29,404 nucleotides of DNA from RGDT01 sp964630925 (GTDB taxonomy: Bacteria; Planctomycetota; Planctomycetia; Gemmatales; Gemmataceae): NCBI GenBank assembly GCA_964630925.1, contig CAZVZK010000127.1:1-29404 (forward strand), read 5' to 3'. Of the stretch, positions 1-7,395 are shown one piece after another (positions within the stretch are counted from its first letter, which is position 1; each line of letters begins with the position of its first letter). Below the pieces are notes generated by a model. It was given only the letters and a program-made list of their open reading frames with translations, did no database searches and was not told the DNA's origin. Both the position numbers and the translations under genes were made by a program.

Positions 1-427
1 CGAGCGTCATCGTCTCCGGGAGGGCGAAGCGGTTGAAGCCAGGCAGGGCGGCGAGGTGGGCCTGGACGTACAGCCAATAGGCGCGGTCAATCGCGGCGTC
101 GTAGACGATCAGGATCACGGGGTACGTCTCGCCGGCCCAGGCGAGGATGTCCGCACGCTCGATCCGCGCCGCGACGGTGTTCGTCCTCGTCCGGATCGGC
201 ACCCGGTCGTGGGCCTTCACCTGGAAGCGGACCTCGCCGTACTCCGGCTCGCCTACATTGTCGTAGGTGAACAGGAGCAAATCAATCCCGTAATCGTGGC
301 GGAAGTGCTCCAGCGTGAAGCCGGCGCGGAGGGCGTGCCTCTGGGCGTGGTTGACGCCGAGGTCGCCCAGCACGTGCTCTCGCGTGCGCCGCTTCCGCCG
401 ATCCGGCGGCCGTCGGTGTCGCGCCAT
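1..427 (-). CDS. DUF4365-type protein, 3' end outside window
   Basis: Reading the minus strand from an ATG at 427 gives 142 open codons that run off the left edge, so the C-terminus is missing. The protein opens with a basic stretch (MARHRRPPDRRKRRTREHVL), followed by a GDLGVNHAQRHALRAGF segment, then HDYGIDLLLFTYD and EVRFQVKAHD. This order (acidic G-x-D strand, then a x-F-Q-V-K strand) is what DUF4365 proteins show; that domain is thought to have a PD-(D/E)XK nuclease-like fold, with the Asp of YGID and the Gln-x-Lys of FQVK at the presumed active site. Further on, WAGETYPVILIVYDAAIDRAYWLYVQ fits the same family. An AGGAGG ribosome-binding site lies about 9 bases before the ATG. Family assignment is by motif recognition; the role (often suspected in mobile-element or defence contexts) is not shown here. 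Confidence 0.72.
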   Translation of the reverse strand, partial: MARHRRPPDRRKRRTREHVLGDLGVNHAQRHALRAGFTLEHFRHDYGIDLLLFTYDNVGEPEYGEVRFQVKAHDRVPIRTRTNTVAARIERADILAWAGETYPVILIVYDAAIDRAYWLYVQAHLAALPGFNRFALPETMTL

Positions 428-781
428 CCCGCCGCCCTCCTCGTGCCGGGGGCCTGAGCCCCTTCCCATCTTCAGGACTCACGATGCCGGCAGCAAGCGT
501 CGGCGTAGGGCCACTCTTCGCCCGCAACCCTCGCCCGGGTCCAGGGCCCAGGTGGTGGCCGTGGGGGGTCGGGGTGTTGCGGGTCGGGGTGTTGTCTGCC
601 GCATCTGCTCCCGGCCTGGGGGGCTCACAGGATGGGGTGGTAGAGTGGCCGGGGGCAGATGCCCGGCTCGTCAACACCCCTGAATGCTGGCCGCGCTGAC
701 CTGGGGGACGCACGGTTCAGGCCGAAGGGAGGGTGTCGGCACGGGGCCGGGAGGCTATCCTCACTGGCGGAGGGCCGGCGC
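428..781. other. Intergenic region between divergent genes, with short tandem repeat
   Basis: No convincing gene is seen here. The open frames that cross it have Arg/Pro/Gly-rich composition and no recognisable motif. The stretch must hold the promoters of the divergent DUF4365 gene (-) and the Gemmata paralog (+). It contains a 15-base tandem duplication (unit GGGTCGGGGTGTTGC, 566-580 and 581-594). The sequence GGAGGG lies about 11 bases before the ATG at 782 and serves as that gene's ribosome-binding site. Confidence 0.5.
566..594. repeat. Two-copy 15-nt tandem repeat
   Basis: The unit GGGTCGGGGTGTTGC occurs at 566-580 and again at 581-594 (the second copy lacks only the last base). It is intergenic, G-rich on the plus strand, and has no obvious partner elsewhere in the window. 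Confidence 0.7.
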
Positions 782-1357
782 ATGACGGAGGCGGAGTGGC
801 TGGAGTGCGAGAACCCTTGCACGATGCTGTCGTGGTTGGGTGCGCGCGCATCGCCCCGCAAGCTGCGCCTCGTCGTGGCCGCCGCTGCCCGTGCGGATTG
901 GGTGGAGGGAAAAGTGCCCTCCGCAGATTACTCGATCTGGAACGACACTTTGGAGCGGGCGGCTGACTCAGGGAACGTGGAGGATTGGGTAGAAGAAACC
1001 CCGTTCGCGGCGCGTTGGGACTCTCCGCTCAACATGGTTGCCTTGTGGCTGAACAACGAACCGAGGCCCGACAGGATCGGCCAGACGCGCGACATCTTCG
1101 GCAACCCGTTCCGCCCCGTCGCCATCGACCCAGCGTGGCTGGCGTGGAACAGCGGCATCGTGTCCAGAATCGCCCAGGCCGTCTACGACAATCGCGCTTT
1201 GCCCGCAGGCCACCTGGACCCTGCCCGTCTCGCTATCCTCGCCGACGCGCTGGAGGAGGCGGGATGCGCCGACGAGGCCCTGCTGTCGCACCTGCGTTCG
1301 GCGGGGCCGCATGTCCGTGGGTGCTGGGCGTTGGACCTCGTCCTCGGCAAGGGGTGA
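782..1357 (+). CDS. Gemmata paralogous family protein (MTEAEWL... type), 191 aa
   Basis: This 191-residue protein belongs to a large lineage-specific family that I recognise from Gemmata and relatives. Its members open with MTEAEWL..., then a RKLRL block (here SPRKLRLVVAAAARADWVEG), and finish with a conserved DIFGNPFRPVAIDPAWL segment, a LAILADALEEAGC helix and the terminal HVRGCWALDLVLGKG. The full N- and C-terminal signatures are present, so the gene looks intact. In many paralogs the RKLRL block continues as FACACCRRIW; here those cysteines are absent. No catalytic motif is known to me and the function is unknown. The ATG at 782 is preferred over in-frame upstream starts because it begins exactly at the family signature and has a GGAGGG ribosome-binding site. 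Family members often occur in long tandem sets; this one stands alone. Confidence 0.8.
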   Translation: MTEAEWLECENPCTMLSWLGARASPRKLRLVVAAAARADWVEGKVPSADYSIWNDTLERAADSGNVEDWVEETPFAARWDSPLNMVALWLNNEPRPDRIGQTRDIFGNPFRPVAIDPAWLAWNSGIVSRIAQAVYDNRALPAGHLDPARLAILADALEEAGCADEALLSHLRSAGPHVRGCWALDLVLGKG

Positions 1358-1364
1358 GGGCGGG

Positions 1365-1490
1365 TCAGACGCCGGGCCACAGGTCTTCCCAGATGTCGAG
1401 GCCGAAGACGGCGCGCTGCTATTCGCGCCAGCGCTCGGCCTGGGCGAGGGCCGGGCCGTTGGCCAGGTCTGTCCTGTGTGCGCCTCCTCG
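1365..1490 (-). pseudogene. Possible gene remnant with in-frame amber stop
   Basis: On the minus strand one frame reads TDLANGPALAQAERWRE, then TAG (1419-1421), then QRAVFGLDIWEDLWPGV and a TGA at 1365-1367. The amphipathic, Trp-rich character continues smoothly across the TAG, which suggests the tail of a once-longer protein in which a CAG or TAC codon became TAG. The upstream boundary is uncertain because farther upstream the frame becomes low-complexity. It could also be chance coding potential in GC-rich DNA. I do not recognise the family. Confidence 0.3.
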
Positions 1491-1633
1491 TCCGTGCCGC
1501 CGGTGGGGTCGGGAGTCTCCAGCGGCACACATCACACCATGCGGAACAAGCGATTGCCATAGAAGTTTGAGCGTCAATGAGCGCCTGCACTCATTTTCTC
1601 CGAGAGTCTCGCACCGACAGCCAATCCCGGGAC

Positions 1634-1673
1634 GGCGGGCCGGCCCGCCGGCGGGCCCCGGGTCACCCGCCGG
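1634..1673. terminator. Overlapping GC-rich inverted repeats
   Basis: A perfect 16-bp palindrome (1634-1649, GGCGGGCC / GGCCCGCC) overlaps a second perfect inverted repeat (CCGGCGGG at 1648-1655 and CCCGCCGG at 1666-1673). Two mutually exclusive hairpins could form. No T-tract follows on either strand. The site lies downstream of the response regulator gene (-) and may stop or stabilise its transcript. Confidence 0.4.
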
Positions 1674-1693
1674 ATGGCCCGCGCCATTTGGAA

Positions 1694-1788
1694 TGTGGCA
1701 TGTGCTCGGGCTATTCGTTGCAAATGCCATATTGCCAAGATATTGCGTAGACGTAATCACATGCCAGGATGGGGAGAAGTGGCATGTG
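1694..1788. repeat. Three copies of TGGCATGTG in an AT-richer patch
   Basis: The 9-mer TGGCATGTG occurs at 1696-1704 (+), 1758-1766 (- orientation, read as CACATGCCA) and 1780-1788 (+). The last two form a perfect 9-bp inverted repeat around a 13-base loop. The patch is clearly richer in A/T than its surroundings. It could be a protein-binding site, a hairpin behind the response regulator gene, or a relic of inserted DNA. Confidence 0.55.
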
Positions 1789-1876
1789 GCTCCGCGCCCA
1801 ACTTGCCCCCCGGCCACCCCCGTGTCGGTGGAGGGCAGGGTTGTCCGGCCACGTGGGCTCGCGAGGAGACCCGCAC

Positions 1877-2254
1877 TCAGCCGCCCTCCCCCAGCGCGGC
1901 GGCGATGGCCGCCGTGGCCTCCGCCGCCGTGAACGGCTTCGCCAGCACGCCGTGCGCCCCCAGGAGCCGGGCCATGCGCAGCGTGTCCTCGCCGGGGAGG
2001 TGCGCCGAGCCGCCGGACATCGCCAGCACGCGCGTCCCGGGCATCTCGCGGCGCACCGCGCGGAGCAGCTCCAGCCCGTCCATCTCCGGCATCAGGATGT
2101 CCGTCAGCACCACGTCGAACGCCGACAGACGCAGCACGCGCAGCGCCTCGCGTCCATTGGGCGCGATCTCCACCTCGTGCCCCGCCTCGCGCAGGACCAG
2201 GGGCAGGGTCGCCAGGATGAACGGGTCATCGTCCACGAGCAGCACGCGGGCCAC
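1877..2254 (-). CDS. Stand-alone CheY-like response regulator
   Basis: This 125-residue protein is a single receiver domain with no output domain. The acidic pocket is D8-D9-D10, the phospho-acceptor is D52 (in VVLTDILMPEMDG), the switch Ser is S80 (in VLAMSGG), and the conserved Lys is K106 (in VLAKPF). All residues needed for phosphotransfer are present. It starts 12 bases after the stop of the histidine kinase encoded upstream on the same strand, so the two are almost certainly cotranscribed partners. Without a DNA-binding domain, its output must be protein-protein contact or onward phosphotransfer. There is ordinary domain-family support; the specific pathway is unknown. Confidence 0.93.
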   Translation of the reverse strand: MARVLLVDDDPFILATLPLVLREAGHEVEIAPNGREALRVLRLSAFDVVLTDILMPEMDGLELLRAVRREMPGTRVLAMSGGSAHLPGEDTLRMARLLGAHGVLAKPFTAAEATAAIAAALGEGG

Positions 2255-2266
2255 GGCCGGCTCCTT

Positions 2267-4096
2267 TCACACGCGGCCCAGCGCGTCGCGGGCCGCCTCC
2301 ACCAGTCGCGCGGGCACGTACGGCTGGGGCACCCACCCCGCCAACGGCCCCGCGTCCGCCGTCGGCCTACCGTCCGCCAGCAACACCAGGGGCAGCGTCG
2401 GCTCCGCCTGCCGCAGCGCCCGCAGCGTGGCGTGCCCGTCCAGGATCGGCAGGCCCGCCGCCACCGCCGCCAGCGCCAGCTCGCCCCGGTGCCGGTCGTG
2501 CGCCAGCAGCGCCTCCGGCCCGTTCGACGCCGTCACCACCCGGAACCCCGCCTCCTCCAGCGCGTCGCGCCCCGCCCGGCACGACTCCGGCGCCCCGTCC
2601 GCCAGCAGGACCAGCGCCTGCCCGTCCCCCGCCCCCGTCAGCGCCGGCAGCCACACACGCAGCCGCGTCCCCCGGCCAGGCCCGCTCTCGATGTCGAGGA
2701 ACCCGCCGTGCCGCCGCACGATCCCGCGCACCACCGACAGCCCCAACCCGGGGTGGCGGTTCGCCTGCTTGGTCGAGAAGAAGGGGTCGAACACGCGGTC
2801 GATGACCCCCGCGGGAATCCCCTCCCCCTGGTCCGCCACCGTCAGCAGGACGTGCGGCCCGGCCGACGCCCCGGGGTGCGACCGCGCCTCGGCATCGCTC
2901 ACCGCCACGGCCTCCGCCCGCAGCGTCACCGTCCCCCCCGCCGGCATCGCCTCGACGGCGTTGGCCGCCAGGTTGGCGATGGCCTGGCTGAGCTGCGCCG
3001 CGTCGCCGCGCACCGCCGGCAGCCCCGGCGCCGCCCAGGCGTCCAGCGTGACGCCCGCCGGCAGCGCCGGCGTCAGCTGCAGCCGAGCCGCCGCGATCAA
3101 TTCCGCCAGACGCACCGGCCGGTGGTCGAGGTCCTGCCCCCTGGCGAAGTCCAGCACCTGACGCAGGAGACGCACCCCACGCTCCACACTCGCCGACACC
3201 GTCCCCAGTAGCGCGTCGCGCTGGCTGTCATCGCGCTGGTAACGCAGCAGATCGACGGCGAGCTGGATCGGCGTGAGGACGTTGTTCAGGTCGTGGGCGA
3301 TCCCGCCCGCGAGCAGGCCCAGCGCCTCCAGACGCCGGGCGCGGACGATGCGGGCGTCCGCCTCACGGGTGCGGGTCACGTCCATCAGCACGCCGCGGGC
3401 GAACACCGCCCGCCCCGCCGCCCGCTCCACGCTCCCCGTCACATACGCCCACAACGGCCGCGCCGCGTCCGGCGAGGCCAGACGGCACTCCAGCGGGAAC
3501 GAGTCGCGCCCCTGGATGATCAGGGCCAGACGCAGCCGCACCGCCTCGCGGTCGTCGGCGTGGACCAGCCCCATCCCCGCCGGGAAGTCGCACTCCGCCG
3601 GCGGCAGGCCGAACGCCTCGGCGGCGGCGACCGCCCGCCCGCGCCCCGAGATCAGGTCCCACTCCCACACGCCGATCCGCGCCGCCCGCAGCGCCAGGCG
3701 CAGCGACTCCTCCGTGTCACGCAGCGTCTGCTCGACCGCCACGCGCGGCGCCGCGTGCAGCAACCGCTTGACCGCGTCCGGAAGGCAATCGACGCGCGAC
3801 GCCGGGATGTAGTCGGCCACGCCCGCCTTGAGCGCCGCCGCGGCCAGCATCTCATCGCCGCCGTGCGCCACCAGGGCGGTGGCCGCGTCGGGACGGCAGC
3901 GGACGATCTCCAGCGCCGCCGACAGCCCGTCGAACCCCCCGGCGTGGCACACGACGGCGACGCGGAGGGCGCGGCGTGCCAGCACGCCGTCGATCTCGTC
4001 GGGCCCGGCGGAGTGGACGGGGACGCCGAGGGCGGGGCGGAGCATGTCGCGCAGCCGGCGGCGTTCGCTCTCGGGGCCCAGGACCGTGACGGGCAT
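2267..4096 (-). CDS. PAS-containing sensor histidine kinase with degenerate receiver ends
   Basis: The domains of this 609-residue protein, in order, are: an N-terminal receiver-like region (about 1-115) lacking the acidic pocket; a PAS domain (about 130-245, with WEWDL and a closing VLMDVTRTREADAR); a HisKA dimerisation helix with H268 in GGIAHDLNN; a HATPase domain with N375/N379, DQGEGIP (422-428), FDPFFSTK (436-443) and GLGLSV (450-455); and a C-terminal receiver-like domain (about 494-609). In that last domain the phospho-acceptor position is Ala (about A546, before LPILDG) and the Lys of the KP motif is Gln591, so it should not accept phosphate. No membrane segment is seen, implying a cytoplasmic sensor. 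ATG at 4096 is chosen over an in-frame TTG 30 bases upstream. It pairs with the adjacent regulator. Confidence 0.9.
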   Translation of the reverse strand: MPVTVLGPESERRRLRDMLRPALGVPVHSAGPDEIDGVLARRALRVAVVCHAGGFDGLSAALEIVRCRPDAATALVAHGGDEMLAAAALKAGVADYIPASRVDCLPDAVKRLLHAAPRVAVEQTLRDTEESLRLALRAARIGVWEWDLISGRGRAVAAAEAFGLPPAECDFPAGMGLVHADDREAVRLRLALIIQGRDSFPLECRLASPDAARPLWAYVTGSVERAAGRAVFARGVLMDVTRTREADARIVRARRLEALGLLAGGIAHDLNNVLTPIQLAVDLLRYQRDDSQRDALLGTVSASVERGVRLLRQVLDFARGQDLDHRPVRLAELIAAARLQLTPALPAGVTLDAWAAPGLPAVRGDAAQLSQAIANLAANAVEAMPAGGTVTLRAEAVAVSDAEARSHPGASAGPHVLLTVADQGEGIPAGVIDRVFDPFFSTKQANRHPGLGLSVVRGIVRRHGGFLDIESGPGRGTRLRVWLPALTGAGDGQALVLLADGAPESCRAGRDALEEAGFRVVTASNGPEALLAHDRHRGELALAAVAAGLPILDGHATLRALRQAEPTLPLVLLADGRPTADAGPLAGWVPQPYVPARLVEAARDALGRV

Positions 4097-4197
4097 GGGG
4101 GCGCCTCGCGTTGTGTTACCCCTCAATTATGCGCCACCGGAGGCGAAAGGGCGAGCGCGTTCCGGAAGATTACGAGGCGTGGGGGTGATGCCGGCCC

Positions 4198-5682
4198 TCA
4201 CCCGCCCATCCGCTCCAGCACGTTCCGCGTGATCCGCCGCACACGCTCGTCCACGCCGTGCGGCCTGCCGTGGTGCGAGATCGGCGGCATGTGCCCCGGC
4301 GGCACGCTCAGGCCCTGCGCCCAGAAGATCGTCGCCGCGTTGAACACCACGTTCCCCTTCGGCCCCGGATACACCGTCGCCGTGTACCTCCCCTTCACGT
4401 CCCCGCCGTTGATCGTCTCCCCCTCCGACACCACCTCCAGCCCCTTGATGTCCGCCGGCTCCCCGTGGTACTCCCACCCCACCAGCCCCGGTATCGACTC
4501 CCCCTTCTTCATCCCCGTCCCCTTGTAGATCCAGTGGTCCGGCCTCGTGCAGACCCAGTCGCCCGACCCGTTGAACGGCGTCACCGTCTGCGCCCCGATC
4601 AGCGTCGCCTCGTTCGGCCCGTCCGTCGGCAGGTCCGCCATGTACCCCTTCTCCGACGCCCGCACCCCGCCGTACCGCCCCGCCCTCTCCAGCACGCGGT
4701 GCGGCACCTTGCCCGACGACGCCGTCAAAGGCGTGACGAAGCAGCAGCTGTTCGCCGACAGGAACGCCACGCTCACGCCCTTCTTCACCGCCGCCATCGC
4801 GTTGTCGAACTGCTGGCGAGACCAGTACTCGTCGTGACCCACCGACAGCATCGCCTTGCACCGCGTCACGCACGCCTCGCTCTCGTGGACATCGACGTTT
4901 GAGCAATACGTCACGTCCATCCCCAGCGACTCCATCCAGTACGCCAGCGGGTACTCCCACAGAAGGAACTCGCCTGATCCTTGCGACAAGGGGTTGTCGA
5001 AGATCTGGATGTACCGCCCGTACGGCCGGTCGCGGCTCACCTTCACCCCACTCACCAGCACCTTCCCGTCCTTGCGCCCGTTGTGGTACAGCGAGTACCG
5101 GTCCGGCCAGGCGTTGTACGCCTGCCAGGTGTTGTCGCTGCACTGGAAAAGATAGCCCGCCCTCCGGTCATCCCTCACGATGAAGATGACGTAACTCTGA
5201 TACCGGTGCGCCGGAGTCGAGAGCTTGCCCAGGTACACCCCGCTCACCCAGTCCTTGCCCACGTCAATCGTGTGCGTCCGCTCCCATGCGCACTCGCGCA
5301 GCCGCGCCTCGCCGACCTCCGGCGTCGGCTGCGCCTTGGCGTCGAACGGCCCGAGCCGCCCCACGTGCCGCCCGCCCTTGCCGCCGTAGTACCCCAGGCG
5401 ATATACGTCGATGAACACCTTCGCCGGCTTCGACGTGCTGACGAACAGGTCGATCTTGCCACCGGGCCGGACGCTCGTCGCCCCGGCGTACCCCTCGATC
5501 GACGGCGACCGCACCGCCCACTTGCCCCACCCCGACTCGCTCCTGGGGTCGGTGCGGACGTACGTGAGCTGCCAGTCCGTCGTCCCCGGGCGTTCGTTCT
5601 CCTCCTTGATCAGGCCCTTGCGTGGCGTGTCGGCGAGGGCCGGCGTGGCCGCCAGCCCGGCGAGGAAGAGGCGTCTGTCCAT
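4198..5682 (-). CDS. Exported N,N-dimethylformamidase beta-subunit-like protein
   Basis: This 494-residue protein begins MDRRLFLAGLAATPALA, a short signal peptide with an RR pair that may be read by Tat or Sec. After an Ig-like N-terminal part (about 50-180, with VYRLGYYGGKGGR), the long C-terminal region resembles the large-subunit C-terminal domain of N,N-dimethylformamidase. It contains DNTWQAYNAWPDRYSLY, YPLAYWMESLGMDVTYCSNVDVH and LSVGHDEYWSR, all hallmark blocks of that domain. Proteins of this type are common in planctomycetes and actinobacteria without a proven substrate, so dimethylformamide hydrolysis should not be assumed. The ATG has an AGGAG site about 9 bases upstream. It lies 101 bp behind the histidine kinase start, on the same strand. 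Confidence 0.83.
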   Translation of the reverse strand: MDRRLFLAGLAATPALADTPRKGLIKEENERPGTTDWQLTYVRTDPRSESGWGKWAVRSPSIEGYAGATSVRPGGKIDLFVSTSKPAKVFIDVYRLGYYGGKGGRHVGRLGPFDAKAQPTPEVGEARLRECAWERTHTIDVGKDWVSGVYLGKLSTPAHRYQSYVIFIVRDDRRAGYLFQCSDNTWQAYNAWPDRYSLYHNGRKDGKVLVSGVKVSRDRPYGRYIQIFDNPLSQGSGEFLLWEYPLAYWMESLGMDVTYCSNVDVHESEACVTRCKAMLSVGHDEYWSRQQFDNAMAAVKKGVSVAFLSANSCCFVTPLTASSGKVPHRVLERAGRYGGVRASEKGYMADLPTDGPNEATLIGAQTVTPFNGSGDWVCTRPDHWIYKGTGMKKGESIPGLVGWEYHGEPADIKGLEVVSEGETINGGDVKGRYTATVYPGPKGNVVFNAATIFWAQGLSVPPGHMPPISHHGRPHGVDERVRRITRNVLERMGG

Positions 5683-5746
5683 GGGGGTTGCTCCTGTTGG
5701 CGCGTCCCCCAGAGCCTACCCCGACGCACCCCCGGCGGAAACCCCC

Positions 5747-5774
5747 TTGCTTCCGTCCCCCCGTGCGGCATGAT
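5747..5774 (+). promoter_or_regulatory. Candidate sigma70-type promoter
   Basis: TTGCTT (5747-5752) and CATGAT (5769-5774) are separated by 16 bases and precede the ATG at 5813 by about 40 bases. A GGGAGG ribosome-binding site follows at 5801-5806. This is motif matching only. Confidence 0.4.
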
Positions 5775-5812
5775 CCATCGCCCCCATTCCGCACCCCGCA
5801 GGGAGGCGTTTC

Positions 5813-6412
5813 ATGACTCCCGTCCTCCTGCTCGCCTTCGCCATCGGCCCCATCGACCTCCTCGGCCCCACCGACGTGATCGCCCTCATCGACCACCTCA
5901 CACGCAGCGACTCCAAGACGACGGTGGACGTGAAGGCCGGCGCCGTCGCCGCGTCCGGCAAACTCCTCGTCGCCCGCGTGCGCGTCGACGTCGCCCTCGG
6001 CCGCACCAGCCGCAACTGGCGCGGCACCGTCGCCGTCGACATGACCGTCCCCAGCGAGATCACCTACGCCATCGACCTGTCCGCCATCAAGGCCGATCAC
6101 GTCCGCATCGACAAGGAGAAGAAACTCCTGGTGATCCGCATGCCGCGTCCGCACGTCGAGGCCGTCACGCCGGTCATGGAGGAAGTGAAGAGGAGTGACA
6201 AGTACAAGGCCGTCCGCTTCCGCCTTCTCGACTCCCACGTCCTGACCGAGCTGCAGAACTCGATGCTCCTCCACGACTACCAGGCCAAGGCCCGCGCCGC
6301 CGCCGAGGCGCAGATCCCGTCCGCCGCGACACTGGGCCGCCCGCGCGTCGAGGAGTTCCTTCAGAGGCTCCTGAGCAAGCCGTGCCCCGGCCTGACCGTG
6401 CGCGTGGAGTGA
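5813..6412 (+). CDS. DUF4230-like protein, 199 aa
   Basis: The protein starts with a short hydrophobic N-terminus (MTPVLLLAFAIGPIDLLGP) that may be a signal or anchor. It then has alternating strands containing KTTVDVKAGAVAASGKLLVARVRVDV, a segment giving EITYAIDLSAIKADHVRIDKEKKLLVIRMPRP, and a helical tail with LQNSMLLHDYQAKARAAAEA. The strand pattern of an x-V-x-Y-x-I-D-L block followed by an ILxIxxPxP block is that of DUF4230, an uncharacterised family found in many phyla. A clear GGGAGG lies 7 bases before the ATG. It is divergent from the dimethylformamidase-like gene and convergent with the SUMF1 gene, 47 bp away. No enzymatic motif is visible. Confidence 0.7.
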   Translation: MTPVLLLAFAIGPIDLLGPTDVIALIDHLTRSDSKTTVDVKAGAVAASGKLLVARVRVDVALGRTSRNWRGTVAVDMTVPSEITYAIDLSAIKADHVRIDKEKKLLVIRMPRPHVEAVTPVMEEVKRSDKYKAVRFRLLDSHVLTELQNSMLLHDYQAKARAAAEAQIPSAATLGRPRVEEFLQRLLSKPCPGLTVRVE

Positions 6413-6459
6413 CCCAACCCCCGCCGGGGTAGCCGCGACGCGCAGCGGAGCGTTCGCAC

Positions 6460-7305
6460 TTACCGCCCCGGCACCATCACCACGCGGAAGCCCAGCCCCT
6501 GGGACCGCCAGTCCGGCGGCTGGGCCGACCGGTTGACCGACCGGCACCCCCAGGCGTAGGTGCTGTAATCGCCGCCGCGCACCACACGCCACTTGCCCGT
6601 CTTCGGCCCCGGCGGGTCGTCCTTCGGGCTGTCCCTGTAGTACGTCTCGCCGAACCAGTCGAGGCACCACTCGGCCACGTTCCCGTGCATGTCGTGCAGG
6701 CCCCAGGCATTCGCCGGGTACGAGCCGACGGGGACGGGCCGCCCTGCGCTGGCGGAGTCGCACGAGTGGTTCGCCTTGCCGGTGATCGACTTGCCGAAGG
6801 CGTACCGCGAGTACTCCGTCGCCCCCGCCCTGCACGCGTACTCCCACTCCGCCTCCGTCGGCAGCCGGTACACACGCCCCGAGCCGCGCCCGCCCGGCAT
6901 CTCCGTCAGCCGCTGGCAGAACTCCATCGCCTCGTGCCACGAGACCATCTCGACGGGGAAACGCGACGTGTCCACCCCGCGCACCCGCTCGCGGCCATCG
7001 GTGCCCTTGTGGAACCAGCTCGGATTCTTCCCCATCACCTTCTCGTACTGCGTCTGCGTCACCTCATGCACGCCCATGTAGAAGGCGCGGCTGATCCTCA
7101 CCCTGTGGCTCGGCTGGCGCGGGCTGGCCTCGTCACCGTCGTTCGGCGGCCCCATCAGGAGCTCGCCCGCCGGGATACGCACCATGCGGATGCCGGCGTC
7201 ATTCGTGTGCTCCGCACCCAGCCAGCGGAGCGGCAGCGGGGCCCCCGGCAGGCACGCCAACGCCCCCGCCGTCACCAATACGAGCGCGGACACACGGACC
7301 GGCAT
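6460..7305 (-). CDS. SUMF1/EgtB/PvdO-type formylglycine-generating-enzyme domain protein
   Basis: This 281-residue protein has an N-terminal signal peptide (about 1-22) followed by a single SUMF1 domain. Typical blocks are all present: MVRIPAGELLMG, YMGVHEVTQTQYEKVMG, PVEMVSWHEAMEFCQRL, RLPTEAEWEYACRAG, PVGSYPANAWGLHDMHGNVAEWC and WRVVRGGDY ... GLGFRVV. In planctomycetes such proteins are abundant; a few mature sulfatases, but most have unknown targets. No sulfatase is encoded in this window, so a sulfatase-activating role is not supported by context. The start chosen is the ATG at 7305, preceded by GGAGGG and directly followed by the signal peptide. It converges on the DUF4230-like gene. Confidence 0.93.
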   Translation of the reverse strand: MPVRVSALVLVTAGALACLPGAPLPLRWLGAEHTNDAGIRMVRIPAGELLMGPPNDGDEASPRQPSHRVRISRAFYMGVHEVTQTQYEKVMGKNPSWFHKGTDGRERVRGVDTSRFPVEMVSWHEAMEFCQRLTEMPGGRGSGRVYRLPTEAEWEYACRAGATEYSRYAFGKSITGKANHSCDSASAGRPVPVGSYPANAWGLHDMHGNVAEWCLDWFGETYYRDSPKDDPPGPKTGKWRVVRGGDYSTYAWGCRSVNRSAQPPDWRSQGLGFRVVMVPGR

Positions 7306-7363
7306 GGCACGCCCTCCCGGCGGCATTATCCCGCGCGAAGGGCCGGGACGCAACGGCCGGCCA

Positions 7364-7374
7364 TAGGATACGCT
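7364..7374 (+). promoter_or_regulatory. Candidate -10 region before monooxygenase gene
   Basis: TAGGAT (7364-7369) overlaps TACGCT (7369-7374), about 22-27 bases before the ATG at 7396. TACGCT is also the -10-like hexamer of the next gene. No good -35 is visible. Confidence 0.3.
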
Positions 7375-7395
7375 CACATCCCCGGAGTGCGTCCC

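Noticed and set aside
1674..3211. Two long plus-strand open frames of about 480-495 codons
   Set aside because: They are antisense to the response regulator and histidine kinase, have Arg/Pro/Ser-rich composition with no motifs, and result from few stop codons in GC-rich DNA.
4097..4126. TTG start 30 bases upstream for the histidine kinase
   Set aside because: TTG is a rarer start, no better ribosome-binding site precedes it, and the ATG at 4096 is sufficient.
4198..5682. True N,N-dimethylformamidase
   Set aside because: Only the large-subunit-like domain is present, with a signal peptide; no small-subunit gene is found, so the enzyme name is not justified.
6413..6459. Terminator candidate CCCC-GCC-GGGG between convergent genes
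   Set aside because: The stem is only 4 bp with no T-tract; too weak to list as a feature.
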